Below, one piece after another: positions 17,605 to 26,329 of a stretch of DNA of 64,000 nucleotides. Position 1 is the stretch's first letter, and each line of letters opens with the position of its first letter. The notes under the pieces were generated by a model. The model had not been told where the DNA came from, did no database searches, and worked only from the letters and a program-made list of their open reading frames with translations. Source of the stretch: Desulfobacterales bacterium (GTDB taxonomy: Bacteria; Desulfobacterota; Desulfobacteria; Desulfobacterales; JAAELO01). Where the stretch lies: NCBI GenBank assembly GCA_024226555.1, contig JAAELO010000820.1:1-64000 (forward strand), written 5' to 3'. The translations under genes were made by a program, and so were the position numbers.

Positions 17605-18741
17605 TTATCCAATAAAGCTCCATAATACACCTGCACCAATTGCTGATCCAATAACTCCTGAAACGTTAGGTGCCATAGCATGCATTAAAAGGAAATTTGT
17701 AGGGTCTTCTTCCTGACCTACAACCTGAACAACCCTTGCTGAATCGGGTACGGCAGAAACTCCTGCAGCACCAAGGAGCGGGTTGATTTTATCCTTAAGA
17801 AAAAGATTCATAATTTTCGCAAAAATCAGTCCACTTGCAGTTGCCACAGCAAAAGAAAGGGCACCCAGGATAAAAACTTTTATTGAATCCCATTTTAAGA
17901 AAACATCAGCCTGTGTACTGGCTCCAACGGTAACTCCTAATAGAATTGTCACTGTATCAATAACGGCATTTCTTGCAGTTTCAGCCAGCCTTTCAGTTAC
18001 AACAGCTTCTTTCAGAAGGTTTCCAAAGAACAGCATTCCAAGAAGTGGAAGCGCGGCTGGTGCAAGAAGGCAGCAGATAATAAATCCAACAATTGGGAAT
18101 ATCATCTTCTCTTTTTTTGATACAACCCTTGGTTCTTCCATTCTTATAAGACGTTCTTTTCTTGTGGTAAGAAGTCTCATGATTGGAGGTTGAATAACCG
18201 GAACAAGAGCCATATAAGAATAAGCAGCAATTGCAATTGTACCTATCATGTTTGGCGCTAACTGGGCTGATATAAATATAGCTGTTGGGCCATCAGCTCC
18301 ACCAATAATACCAATTGATGCAGCCTGATTAAGATCAAAGCCTAAAGCAAGAGCCCCAAGGAATGTAATAAAAATACCCATTTGAGCTGCAGCCCCAAGT
18401 AGCATTAAAATGGGCCTCGATATGAGAGAAGAAAAATCTGTCATTGCTCCTAATCCAAGAAAAACCAGAGCGGGGTAAACACCTGTTGTAACACCTTTAT
18501 AGAGCAAGCTTAAAACACTTCCCTGCTCATATATTCCAAGTCCAAGTCCTGTGAAGAAAGGTATGTTTCCAACAAGAATACCAAAACCGATTGGTACCAA
18601 TAAAAGGGGTTCATAGTGCTTGGCAATACCAAGATATATAAATACCATCCCAACAACCATCATGACCATATGGCCAGGTGTTATCATATAATAACCGGTA
18701 TTTGTAAGAAAATTTGTGAGTAATCCGAGCATATTCTCCAT
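17605..18741 (-). CDS. oadB: Sodium-pumping decarboxylase, beta subunit
   Basis: This is the membrane carboxyltransferase/Na+ channel subunit of oxaloacetate, methylmalonyl-CoA or glutaconyl-CoA decarboxylases. The 378 residues form about nine to ten helices. The essential Asp lies in GGADGPTAIF (Asp150), followed by YMALVPVIQPP, and the C-terminal helices include the TVGASTQA and GAAGVSAVPDSARV signatures. The alpha (carboxyltransferase) and biotin carrier subunits are not in the window, so the substrate class is unresolved. It overlaps the gamma gene by one base. Confidence 0.94.
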   Translation of the reverse strand: MENMLGLLTNFLTNTGYYMITPGHMVMMVVGMVFIYLGIAKHYEPLLLVPIGFGILVGNIPFFTGLGLGIYEQGSVLSLLYKGVTTGVYPALVFLGLGAMTDFSSLISRPILMLLGAAAQMGIFITFLGALALGFDLNQAASIGIIGGADGPTAIFISAQLAPNMIGTIAIAAYSYMALVPVIQPPIMRLLTTRKERLIRMEEPRVVSKKEKMIFPIVGFIICCLLAPAALPLLGMLFFGNLLKEAVVTERLAETARNAVIDTVTILLGVTVGASTQADVFLKWDSIKVFILGALSFAVATASGLIFAKIMNLFLKDKINPLLGAAGVSAVPDSARVVQVVGQEEDPTNFLLMHAMAPNVSGVIGSAIGAGVLWSFIG

Positions 18742-19190
18742 TATTGACCTTCCCCTTTTTTTAGAATATTTCTAAACACCCTCTTATCCCATCTGTAGTA
18801 TCCATTTCCATCGGGGATTATAAGTTCAATTTTCAAAAACTCAGTTAATGCTGAGTGTGGTCTGTGTAAGCCTCTTTTCTGTGCAACATCCAGAAGAACG
18901 GGAAGAGCAAAAGGATCATCCATAGCTTGTACAAGAATATTAAACTGCTTCACACTTATTTCTAACCATTCTGTGACAGTAAGGTCCTTATAAGCCTGAA
19001 CTTTTTTAGCTTTTTGTTCTCTTTTTTCAACTATCTTTTTATATACATCGCCTTTTTTCTCCCAGATATCCAGGATTTTATGCAACTGAGCAATTGATAG
19101 TGAAAGTATAAGAAGGCCTGAAAAAACTATGGAAACACCCACAAGTGCCATGGCCCATCCATTTTGGTTGGTTATCGCGTCAAATCCCAC
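18741..19190 (-). CDS. OadG-like gamma subunit with extended soluble tail
   Basis: The N-terminus WAMALVGVSIVFSGLLILSLSI is the single OadG-type membrane helix that assembles the pump. The remaining 110 residues are longer than a minimal OadG: a basic coiled segment (about 45-65) and then a compact region, WLEISVKQFNILVQAMDDPFALPVLLD and further, that I cannot assign. It is placed between the cNMP-binding gene (12-base gap) and oadB (one-base overlap). Confidence 0.75.
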   Translation of the reverse strand: MGFDAITNQNGWAMALVGVSIVFSGLLILSLSIAQLHKILDIWEKKGDVYKKIVEKREQKAKKVQAYKDLTVTEWLEISVKQFNILVQAMDDPFALPVLLDVAQKRGLHRPHSALTEFLKIELIIPDGNGYYRWDKRVFRNILKKGEGQ

Positions 19191-19202
19191 TTAAATGCCT
19201 CC

Positions 19203-19640
19203 TTAAGAGTTGTTTGTTTCTGAAACCTTTGCAAAAGGTAATCTCTTTTCAAGCAATTTGCAGCTTTTTGCCATGAGCTTTTCTCCAATTGCTGAATTGA
19301 TCTGAATAAGTTCTAAAAAGTCCTGACCTGACATACAAAGAACCTCTCCATCAGTCAGGGCAACTGTTGTTGCAGTGTAAGTTGATGATGCTGCCAGAGT
19401 AGCCCATCCAAGACACTCCCCCTCTTCATGAACAGTAAAAGCTCTGTCTTCTTCAAAGGCCAGCATATAATTGCCAGATATAACTACATAAAAAAAGTAA
19501 GCGGGTTGCTTTCTATCTGTAAGAATTTCCCCTTCATGCACTCTGGTAAGTTGCATAATAGCAGCAATTTTTTCAAGTTCCACAGGTTCAAGATCTTTAA
19601 ACAGATCGGTTGATTTCAATACCTGTTTTTCATCTTCCAT
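19203..19640 (-). CDS. Stand-alone cyclic-nucleotide-binding-fold protein
   Basis: The 145 residues are one Crp/PKA-type beta-barrel: LFKDLEPVELEKIA, GEILTDRKQPAYFFYVVISG, then EGECLGWATLAASSTYTATTVAL in the phosphate-binding-cassette position. The cassette lacks the canonical RSAA arginine (it has SSTYTATTVAL), so cAMP binding is uncertain. No helix-turn-helix or kinase domain is attached. As first gene of the oad operon it may regulate or scaffold the sodium pump; this is inference from position. Confidence 0.82.
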   Translation of the reverse strand: MEDEKQVLKSTDLFKDLEPVELEKIAAIMQLTRVHEGEILTDRKQPAYFFYVVISGNYMLAFEEDRAFTVHEEGECLGWATLAASSTYTATTVALTDGEVLCMSGQDFLELIQINSAIGEKLMAKSCKLLEKRLPFAKVSETNNS

Positions 19641-20172
19641 TTTAAAATCCTTTCCCTAAAATTATTCCAAGCAAAATGAGAAACTTTAACGAATGAGTCG
19701 TAGCTTTTTTAAAGGACCATATTTGTAAACAAATCGCTATTCGTTAAAATACCTTAGTTGCTTAGTCCTTTTGCATTTTATACTGAGAAAAAAATGAAAA
19801 ACATAAAATCAGTAAAAAGCAAAAAATGTTCTGTTTGTTTGTTAGCAGGTTATATAAAACATAAAATTAAAAATATGTCGATCAAAAATGCATTTTAAGC
19901 GGGAAAAAGAAGGTACACACTGTGTTTGCGTTAGTATATAAGGTTTTCACAAAGTGTTTGTTTTTAAGAAATGTAACAGAATTGTACAAAAAAAAAGATA
20001 TTTATAAAATAAAGCAAATTCCAACTTGACCTTAGTTAATGATTTTATTTATATTATGAGTTTATAGTTTGTCGCAAATGTATAAGCTATTGATATGTAT
20101 GTAAAAAAGTGATTTTAAGCGTTTTTGACTAATTGAAACTATTAAATCTCATTAAATAATAATAAAGGGAGA
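19641..20172. promoter_or_regulatory. 532-base divergent control region with nested inverted repeats
   Basis: The gap lies between the oad operon (leftward) and the BMP transporter (rightward). It contains a perfect 10-bp inverted repeat TTTAACGAAT (19685-19694) and ATTCGTTAAA (19739-19748) around an inner palindrome ATTTGTAAACAAAT (19721-19734). A second, bulged inverted repeat, TTTTGCATTTTATACTGA with TCAGTAAAAAGCAAAA, lies at about 19768-19825. These could be operators or leader structures for the oad operon. I looked for a purine riboswitch before the transporter and did not recognise one. No small gene is evident. Confidence 0.4.
20026..20055 (+). promoter_or_regulatory. Sigma70-type promoter for the BMP transporter operon
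   Basis: TTGACC at 20026-20031 and TATATT at 20050-20055 are separated by 18 bases. Transcription would start near 20062 and leave a leader of about 120 bases before the lipoprotein gene. Confidence 0.6.
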
Positions 20173-20181
20173 ATGAATAAA

Positions 20182-21375
20182 ATGGTAAAGAAGCTGATTG
20201 TAATTTTGTCAATCATTTCTCTAATGGCAGCATTTGGTTGTGGGGATAAAGCCGAAAAAAAAGCTAACAAAGATGAATACAAATTTGGTTTGATAATGGT
20301 AGGTCCACACAATGACCATGGATGGAGCCAGGCGCACTATGAAGGTGGTGAGTATGTGGAAAAACATATTCCTGGAACCAAGATGATATATATTGATAAA
20401 GTTAATCCTGCAGACAGACCTGGTGTTACAATTCCTCAAATCGTTGATGATATGGTTGAAAAGGGTGCAAAATTCATCATAGCAAACTCTGATGATATGA
20501 GTGACGGAACACTTGAAGCTGCAAAGCAACACCCTGACGTTTCTTTTATCCATATTTCAGGAGATCATGCTCTTACTGGAAAAGCTCCCAAAAACCTCGG
20601 AAATTTAATGGGTAAAATGGAGTATGGTAAAATGATGGCTGGTTACACAGCAGCTCTTACCTCAAAAACAGGAAAGATTGGATTTCTTGGACCATTATTA
20701 AATGATGAAACAAGAAGACTTGCTTCAGCCGCATACCTTGGAGCAAAATATGCATGGGAAGAAGTTTTAAAAAAGGATCCTAAAGATCTTAAATTTGAAG
20801 TTATCTGGATCGGTTTCTGGTTCAATATTCCTGGTGTAACTGCAGACCCAACACAGGTTACTCAAAATTTCTATAATAAAGGATGTGATGTTGTAATTTC
20901 CGGTATTGATACAACTGAAGCAACAATAGTAGCTGATCAGGAAAGAAAAAAAGGTAAAAAAGTATGGGCGGTTCCTTATGATTATAAAGGTGCCTGTAAA
21001 GGAACTGCAAGTTCCTGTCTTGGTGTTCCGTATTTCAACTGGGGACCATCGTATGTTAAGAACATAAAAGCAGCAATGGCTGGAAACCTTAAATCAGAAT
21101 GGGTCTGGGCAGGTCCGGATTGGAAAGATATAAATAATGAAGATACAAGTGCTGTTGGATTTGAAGCGGGAGCTGCTCTTTCTGCTGAAAACAAAAAGCA
21201 ACTTGACCAGTTCATAGTTGAGCTTGGATCAGGTAAACTTAACCTGTTCAAGGGTCCTCTTAATTATCAGGACGGGTCAGTTTTCCTTAAAAAAGGAGAG
21301 GTTGCAAGCGACAAACAAATCTGGTATATGAAGCAACTTTTAAAAGGAATGATTGGTCAGAGTTCTACGAAGTAG
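20182..21375 (+). CDS. BMP-family ABC transporter substrate-binding lipoprotein
   Basis: From ATG 20182 the protein has a lipoprotein signal ending at Cys20 (MAAFGC) and a basic membrane protein/PnrA-like domain. NDHGWSQAHYEGG, the TSKTGKIGFLGPL segment and GFWFNIPGVTADPTQVTQNF are typical. The family binds purine nucleosides (PnrA) or other small ligands; the downstream partners support a nucleoside role. An in-frame ATG at 20173 sits only one base from GGGAG, too close, which favours 20182. An intrinsic terminator follows, so it is probably made in excess of the membrane components. Confidence 0.92.
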   Translation: MVKKLIVILSIISLMAAFGCGDKAEKKANKDEYKFGLIMVGPHNDHGWSQAHYEGGEYVEKHIPGTKMIYIDKVNPADRPGVTIPQIVDDMVEKGAKFIIANSDDMSDGTLEAAKQHPDVSFIHISGDHALTGKAPKNLGNLMGKMEYGKMMAGYTAALTSKTGKIGFLGPLLNDETRRLASAAYLGAKYAWEEVLKKDPKDLKFEVIWIGFWFNIPGVTADPTQVTQNFYNKGCDVVISGIDTTEATIVADQERKKGKKVWAVPYDYKGACKGTASSCLGVPYFNWGPSYVKNIKAAMAGNLKSEWVWAGPDWKDINNEDTSAVGFEAGAALSAENKKQLDQFIVELGSGKLNLFKGPLNYQDGSVFLKKGEVASDKQIWYMKQLLKGMIGQSSTK

Positions 21376-21401
21376 ATTATTAGTCAGATCATTATATAAA
21401 T

Positions 21402-21433
21402 AAAAAGTGCAGAAATTTTTCTGCACTTTTTTT
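21402..21433 (+). terminator. Intrinsic terminator between binding protein and ATPase genes
   Basis: AAAAAGTGCAGA and TCTGCACTTTTT pair around a short A/T loop and are followed by a T-run (TTTTTTT). It lies inside the transporter operon, so partial read-through would set the ratio of binding protein to ATPase and permeases. Confidence 0.88.
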
Positions 21434-21455
21434 AATAGATTGGAAATTTCTAACC

Positions 21456-22919
21456 ATGTGGATAGAACTAAAGAGCATCCACAAACATTATGGGAACGTA
21501 CGAGCAAATAATGGTGTCTCTTTTAAGGTAAATGAGGGCAGCATTCATGCCGTAATTGGTGAAAACGGAGCAGGAAAAAGCACATTAATGAAAGTGCTTT
21601 CAGGTTACACATCAAGAACCAGTGGAGAGATTTTGGTTGATGGTGAACCCGTTTATTTCAAATCCCCTGAAGATGCAACTAAAATTGGAATCGGTATGCT
21701 CTACCAGGACCCAATGGATTTTCCCCAGCTAACAGTTCTTGAAAACTTTATGCTTGGGCAGATAAAAGGCTTCAGGAATTCAGAGAAAAAATTCAAAGAA
21801 AAACTTAAAAAATATACCGATGAACTTGAGTTTGATCTTTCTCCCAATGCGCAGCTTAAAACCTTAACTATTGGGGAGAGACAGCAACTTGAAATTATAA
21901 GACTGCTTTCACTTGGAGCAAAAGTTATAATATTAGATGAACCCACAACTGGTATATCGGTTGAACAAAAGGATAAACTTTTCGCAGCTCTGAAAAGACT
22001 TGTAAAAGAAGGGAAAAGTGTAATCCTTGTATCCCATAAAATTGAAGATGTTGAGATTTTATGTGATAAAATCACTGTTTTGAAGCAAGGCTGTGTTACA
22101 GGTGAGATGGAGAAACCATTTGATCTTGAAAAAGCGCTTATGATGATGTTTGAAACAGAATCAAAAACACCTGTCAGATCGAAAATAGTTCCTGGCAAAA
22201 AACATATTGAAATGAAAAATGTTTCCGTTTCAGGTGGAAGAACGGGCCTCCATAATTGTGATGTTACAGTAAGGCGAAATGAGATTATTGGGCTCGCTGG
22301 TTTAGAGGGAAGTGGGCAGGGAGTTTTCCTGAGGTGTGCAACAGGTTTATTAAAACCATATAGCGGTTCGGTATCCCTTAATGGTAAAAATATGACAGGT
22401 AAAAACATCTTGTCATATCAGAAAGAGAATACAGTTTTTTTACCAACGAACAGACTCGAAGAGGGATTGATTCCAGGTCTTACTATAAAAGAACATTACT
22501 CATTAAGGCAAAAATCCAGATCTTTATTTGTAGATGGAGCAAAGGCTTCCTCTGATTCGAAAGAGAATATATCCAAGTACAATATAAAAGGGGATCCAAG
22601 GACACTGGTTGAATCACTTTCAGGTGGAAATCAACAGAGATTACTTCTTTCGTTTATTCCGGATGATGCCGAACTTCTGCTCCTTGAAAATCCCACAAGA
22701 GGCCTTGATATTGGATCTGCAAACTGGGTATGGGAGCTTTTACAAGACTTTTCAAAGGATAATAACTCAACTATCATCTTTACATCCCCGGAGATAGATG
22801 AAATTTTAATGATAGCAGACAGGGTTCTTGTGTTTTTTGATGGTAAAATTATTAAAGATGTAAAAACTGACGACACAAATTTGGATGAAATTGGCAGTGC
22901 CATTGCAGGAAAAGTATAA
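21456..22919 (+). CDS. Nucleoside-type ABC transporter, double ATPase subunit
   Basis: Two ABC domains in tandem, 487 residues, as in the NupO/YufO and sugar-type (RbsA-like) ATPases. The first has Walker A GENGAGKST (about 37-45) and LDEPTTGIS. The second has a degenerate Walker A (GLEGSGQGV, lacking the Lys), signature LSGGNQQR and LLLENPTRGLDIG. Asymmetry of the two sites is normal for this family. Two permease genes follow, completing the importer. Confidence 0.93.
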   Translation: MWIELKSIHKHYGNVRANNGVSFKVNEGSIHAVIGENGAGKSTLMKVLSGYTSRTSGEILVDGEPVYFKSPEDATKIGIGMLYQDPMDFPQLTVLENFMLGQIKGFRNSEKKFKEKLKKYTDELEFDLSPNAQLKTLTIGERQQLEIIRLLSLGAKVIILDEPTTGISVEQKDKLFAALKRLVKEGKSVILVSHKIEDVEILCDKITVLKQGCVTGEMEKPFDLEKALMMMFETESKTPVRSKIVPGKKHIEMKNVSVSGGRTGLHNCDVTVRRNEIIGLAGLEGSGQGVFLRCATGLLKPYSGSVSLNGKNMTGKNILSYQKENTVFLPTNRLEEGLIPGLTIKEHYSLRQKSRSLFVDGAKASSDSKENISKYNIKGDPRTLVESLSGGNQQRLLLSFIPDDAELLLLENPTRGLDIGSANWVWELLQDFSKDNNSTIIFTSPEIDEILMIADRVLVFFDGKIIKDVKTDDTNLDEIGSAIAGKV

Positions 22920-22958
22920 AGATTCCCTAAACTAATTTAGTAAATAAAGACTAATTAA

Positions 22959-24035
22959 ATGACAATTATTAAAGAAGAAAATACAACTATCTCCCTTCTG
23001 AAAGATATCTCACTTACAGCACTTTTTGTATTTATTTTCACAACACTGATTATTACGATTTCAGGGGCGCCTCCCTTTGAAGCTTATGAAAATATCATAA
23101 GGGGAGCATTTGGATCTTACAGTAAATTTGGACAGGTTATAAAAGTCTGGATACCACTTACACTTTGCTCCTGTGGTTTACTCTATACTTTTAAAATAAA
23201 CCTCTGGAATATAGGTATTGAGGGACAAATGATCATGGGAGCAGTTTTTGGAATGGCTGCATTTAAATATATTCCCGGGACATGTCCTGCAGCGCTTACA
23301 ATACTTATAGCTTTTATAGCAGGACTCACTGGTGGAGCAATATGGGCTCTTTTTGCTGGTTTTCTTAAAACCTTTGGTGGTGTTAACGAAATATTTGCCG
23401 GACTTGGAATGAACTTTGTTGCTCAAAGTATTATTCTATGGTTGATATTTGGCCCCTGGAAAAGAGAGGGGATAGCTTCTATGAGTGGAACAGAACAACT
23501 CTCTGAACCTCTCTGGCTTTCGACATTTACCAAAATGAGGATATCTCCAACAGCTATAGTTTTAACAGTGGCATCTATTTTGATAACAGCTTTCATATTG
23601 AAGTACACAAAAGTTGGTCTTGGGCTTAAAGCTATCGGTAGTAATATGCAATCAGCTTTTATGTATAAACTAAAACCCACATCCTACATGCTCCTTGCAA
23701 TGATTTTTGCAGGAGGATTTGCTGGCCTTGCTGGCACGATGCAGGTAACAGGAGTTTACCACAGGTTGATTCCAACCATATCAAGTAATTACGGATATCT
23801 AGCTCTCTTTGTAGTTATGCTTGCAAACTACAATGTATGGGCAGCGCCTCTTGTTGCACTGTTTTTTGCATGTTTAAATGTGGGAAGTATTCAACTCCCA
23901 ATGGTACTACAGATCGATTCATCTTTAAGTGGAGTAATTCAGGGGGCTCTTGTTCTTGCAACCCTTGGTGTTCAGTCATTTAAAACCATGAAGAAAAAAA
24001 GAAGGGAGTATAATAATAGTAATGGAAGAGTTTAA
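22959..24035 (+). CDS. ABC transporter permease (NupP-like)
   Basis: The 358 residues form a multi-spanning permease of the branched-chain/BPD_transp_2 family. NLWNIGIEGQMIMGA is the diagnostic segment of the nucleoside-type permease, followed by LKAIGSNMQSAFMYKLKP (EAA-like loop contacting the ATPase). Its end overlaps the second permease by 14 bases, so both are translated together. Confidence 0.92.
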   Translation: MTIIKEENTTISLLKDISLTALFVFIFTTLIITISGAPPFEAYENIIRGAFGSYSKFGQVIKVWIPLTLCSCGLLYTFKINLWNIGIEGQMIMGAVFGMAAFKYIPGTCPAALTILIAFIAGLTGGAIWALFAGFLKTFGGVNEIFAGLGMNFVAQSIILWLIFGPWKREGIASMSGTEQLSEPLWLSTFTKMRISPTAIVLTVASILITAFILKYTKVGLGLKAIGSNMQSAFMYKLKPTSYMLLAMIFAGGFAGLAGTMQVTGVYHRLIPTISSNYGYLALFVVMLANYNVWAAPLVALFFACLNVGSIQLPMVLQIDSSLSGVIQGALVLATLGVQSFKTMKKKRREYNNSNGRV

Positions 24036-25008
24036 TCTAACCATACTGTTTGCAAGCGTTATTGCAACAGCCACTCCTATTCTGCTTGCAACACTGGGAG
24101 AGACTATTTCTGAAAAATCAGGAATTATCAACCTTTCTCTTGACGGCACTCTACTTCTTTGCGCAATGACCGGGTTTGTAATATCCTATGAGACAAACAG
24201 CCTGATATTAGGTTTTGCAGGAGCTGCTGTTGTTGGTGCTGTAATATCTTCGATAGTTGGTGTATTCAGCATATATCTTAACCAGTCACAGGTAGCGGTT
24301 GGCTTTGTTTTGACACTTATGGCCCGTGATCTTGCATATTTCATTGGAAATCCATACTCAAGAATTCAGGGTCCACAGGTTGCCCATATGCCAATACCTT
24401 TTTTAGAAGACATTCCGTTTTTAGGATCTGTATTTTTTAATCACAACTTTACTGTATATTTCAGTATGCTAATGATTTTTGCCTGCTGGTGGTACATTTA
24501 TAAAACACCATATGGCCTTAAACTTCGAGCTGTTGGTGAACATCCTGGTGCTGCTTTTTCAAGGGCAATTAACCCAAGAAAAAGTCAAATGCTCTATGTT
24601 ATTGCTGGTGGATTAATCATCGGAATTGCAGGGGCAACATTTTCTCTATCCACCAAAGCTGGCTGGGGTAGGCCTCAGGGTGCGGAAGGAACGGGATGGA
24701 TCGCTCTTGCTCTTGTGATTTTTGGAGGGTGGAACCCTATTAAAGCAGCCGTTGGAGCATATCTTTTTGCATTTCTTCAAACTATGGGAATACATTTTCA
24801 AAGCTGGTTTCCATCTGTTCCGGCACAGGTTTTTAATATGGCACCATTTCCACTGATGATATTTACTCTACTTATAATAAACTTCTTTCAAAGAGAAAGC
24901 ATTATACTTCTTGCCAAGGATAAACCCCTTTTGAAAACGATTTTAAGGAAACTTGATAATACAGCTCCAACTAGTCTTGGAAAACCTTATAAACCAGATG
25001 AATATTAA
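24022..25008 (+). CDS. ABC transporter permease (NupQ-like)
   Basis: The second permease half of the importer, 328 residues. It begins with TLGETISEKSGIINLSLDGTLL, the usual start of NupQ/YufQ proteins, and has the EAA-like loop LRAVGEHPGAAFSRAINPRK. With the lipoprotein, the ATPase and the first permease it makes a complete nucleoside-type ABC importer. A truncated repeat copy follows 24 bases after the stop. Confidence 0.92.
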   Translation: MEEFNLTILFASVIATATPILLATLGETISEKSGIINLSLDGTLLLCAMTGFVISYETNSLILGFAGAAVVGAVISSIVGVFSIYLNQSQVAVGFVLTLMARDLAYFIGNPYSRIQGPQVAHMPIPFLEDIPFLGSVFFNHNFTVYFSMLMIFACWWYIYKTPYGLKLRAVGEHPGAAFSRAINPRKSQMLYVIAGGLIIGIAGATFSLSTKAGWGRPQGAEGTGWIALALVIFGGWNPIKAAVGAYLFAFLQTMGIHFQSWFPSVPAQVFNMAPFPLMIFTLLIINFFQRESIILLAKDKPLLKTILRKLDNTAPTSLGKPYKPDEY

Positions 25009-25032
25009 ACACCATTTATTAAAAAAAATTAA

Positions 25033-25158
25033 AGAGAACCTCTGATAATTAGAATTTTGATTGAAAATACAGCGTTTATAAAAGCTTTCAGTTTTCAAAA
25101 CAACGATAAGTAGTTCGATAAAAACAAACAAAACTAAAGCCTTTTGTTTTATAGAAGT
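25033..25158 (+). repeat. MITE-like repeat, right end lost
   Basis: The left end GAGAACCTCTGATAATTAG and the adjoining AATTTTGATTGAAAATACAG are well kept, and the GTTTATAAAAGCTTTCAG hairpin module follows. A right terminal repeat is not recognisable; the end coordinate is approximate. Confidence 0.65.
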
Positions 25159-25244
25159 CATTCACGTAGACATCTTAACCTACTTTAGCTCTCAAATATT
25201 TTTATCTTAGGCTGAAATGAATTTCACGTATAGTAAAAAAACAA

Positions 25245-25745
25245 TCAGGCTTCTTCGTCTTCAAGCCACTCCTTAATGAATTCTTGTACATATGCATCTT
25301 TTGAACCATGGGAAGGTTTTAAAAGGTCATACCCTAAATCAGATATTGTTTCTTCAAGTTCCTTAAATAGACCCTCTTCAACATCTTTTGGATCATCTGA
25401 CTTGGATTTTTCAAGAACATTTTTTGTGACATAACCATTATAATTAAAAGAACTGCAATTGTAGTCGATAAGTTCATCAGGGAAATTAGCAATTTTATAT
25501 GGAGCAATATTTTCTGGATAAGCACCTTTTTTAAATGGAGATTTTACAATCTTCATTTTATTTTTATCCCAGTCAAAAAGAGTTTTAAAAATATCAGAAG
25601 ATTCGTTTGCAAAAATCCACTGCTCATCCTCTAAAAACTCTTCGGGGAACTTATTGCTGGTCAAAGCAAATTTATAAGGGCCATAGTTTTCCCAGAACTT
25701 CTTAAATTCGGCGACAGTTTGTATAATCTCTTTTTTAATTGTCAT
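25245..25745 (-). CDS. Acidic cytoplasmic protein, unknown
   Basis: I do not recognise this 166-residue protein. It is soluble, rich in Glu/Asp/Lys and aromatic residues, with no signal peptide or membrane segment, and ends in an acidic stretch (EWLEDEEA). Its ATG overlaps the end of the upstream GNAT gene by 11 bases, so the pair is translationally coupled; the acetyltransferase could act on it or with it. Confidence 0.7.
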   Translation of the reverse strand: MTIKKEIIQTVAEFKKFWENYGPYKFALTSNKFPEEFLEDEQWIFANESSDIFKTLFDWDKNKMKIVKSPFKKGAYPENIAPYKIANFPDELIDYNCSSFNYNGYVTKNVLEKSKSDDPKDVEEGLFKELEETISDLGYDLLKPSHGSKDAYVQEFIKEWLEDEEA

Positions 25746-26298
25746 AAATATTTAGCCCCTGGTTTTTTATGTAGTCAGGAAATAATATTGGCTCGGAAGG
25801 TGCTTTATGATCATCTTTTAAACATAGTTCCCACCAGCCCACATCATGCCATGCACCCATTTTGAATCCAACGCTGTTGTAGTGGGCAATTTTTTTAAAC
25901 TCAAATCTCTCATGGATCCCTACACTGGCGTCATTTGGTAGGGTAATCCCTGCATAGGCATTGTGATATCCGAGTTCTGTAAGGACTTTGAAAAGAGAAC
26001 TATAAAGTTTTGATCCAATTTTATTTGCCCTAAAGTCTTCTGAAATATAGATTGTCACATCACAAGACCATCTGTAAGCAGATCTTTCTCTGTGGGTATT
26101 TGCATATGAATACCCTGCAATATTTCCATCTATCTCTTCCACCAAATATGGAAATTTTGAACTTATGGATTCAACTCTTTGTTCCATCTCTGAAATAGTT
26201 GGTGCTTTAGTTTCAAATGAAATTTTAGTTTGTTCAACTATTTTCGAATATATTTCGGCAATTCCCTTAGCGTCATCTTTTGTTGCAGCTCTAATCAT
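25735..26298 (-). CDS. GNAT acetyltransferase, phosphinothricin acetyltransferase-like
   Basis: The 187 residues match the Bar/PAT/MnaT branch of GNAT: MIRAATKDDAKGIAEIYSKIV at the start, ISFETKAPT, an acetyl-CoA loop in FRANKIGSKLYSSL (R/Q-x-x-G-x-G/A form) and YAGITLPNDASVGIHERFEF. Known members N-acetylate phosphinothricin, methionine sulfoximine or similar amino acids. It is followed by an overlapping unknown gene. Confidence 0.92.
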   Translation of the reverse strand: MIRAATKDDAKGIAEIYSKIVEQTKISFETKAPTISEMEQRVESISSKFPYLVEEIDGNIAGYSYANTHRERSAYRWSCDVTIYISEDFRANKIGSKLYSSLFKVLTELGYHNAYAGITLPNDASVGIHERFEFKKIAHYNSVGFKMGAWHDVGWWELCLKDDHKAPSEPILFPDYIKNQGLNIYDN

Positions 26299-26329
26299 AA
26301 ATCAAATCCATTTGTGTAACTAAAAAATT

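Noticed and set aside
17783-18193. Plus-strand reading frame of about 136 codons
   Set aside because: It is antisense to oadB, whose membrane protein sequence is unmistakable.
20062-20172. Purine or other riboswitch in the leader of the BMP transporter
   Set aside because: Looked for the conserved loops of purine, preQ1 and TPP classes; none is present. The leader is AT-rich without a clear aptamer.
21701-22408. Minus-strand reading frame of about 235 codons
   Set aside because: It lies wholly inside the ABC ATPase gene, whose protein has all family motifs; the antisense frame shows no recognisable domain.
22919-22935. AGATTCCCTAAACT after the ABC ATPase stop as another MITE end
   Set aside because: Only the AGATTCCC core matches and the TTATTAG part is absent; short enough to be chance.
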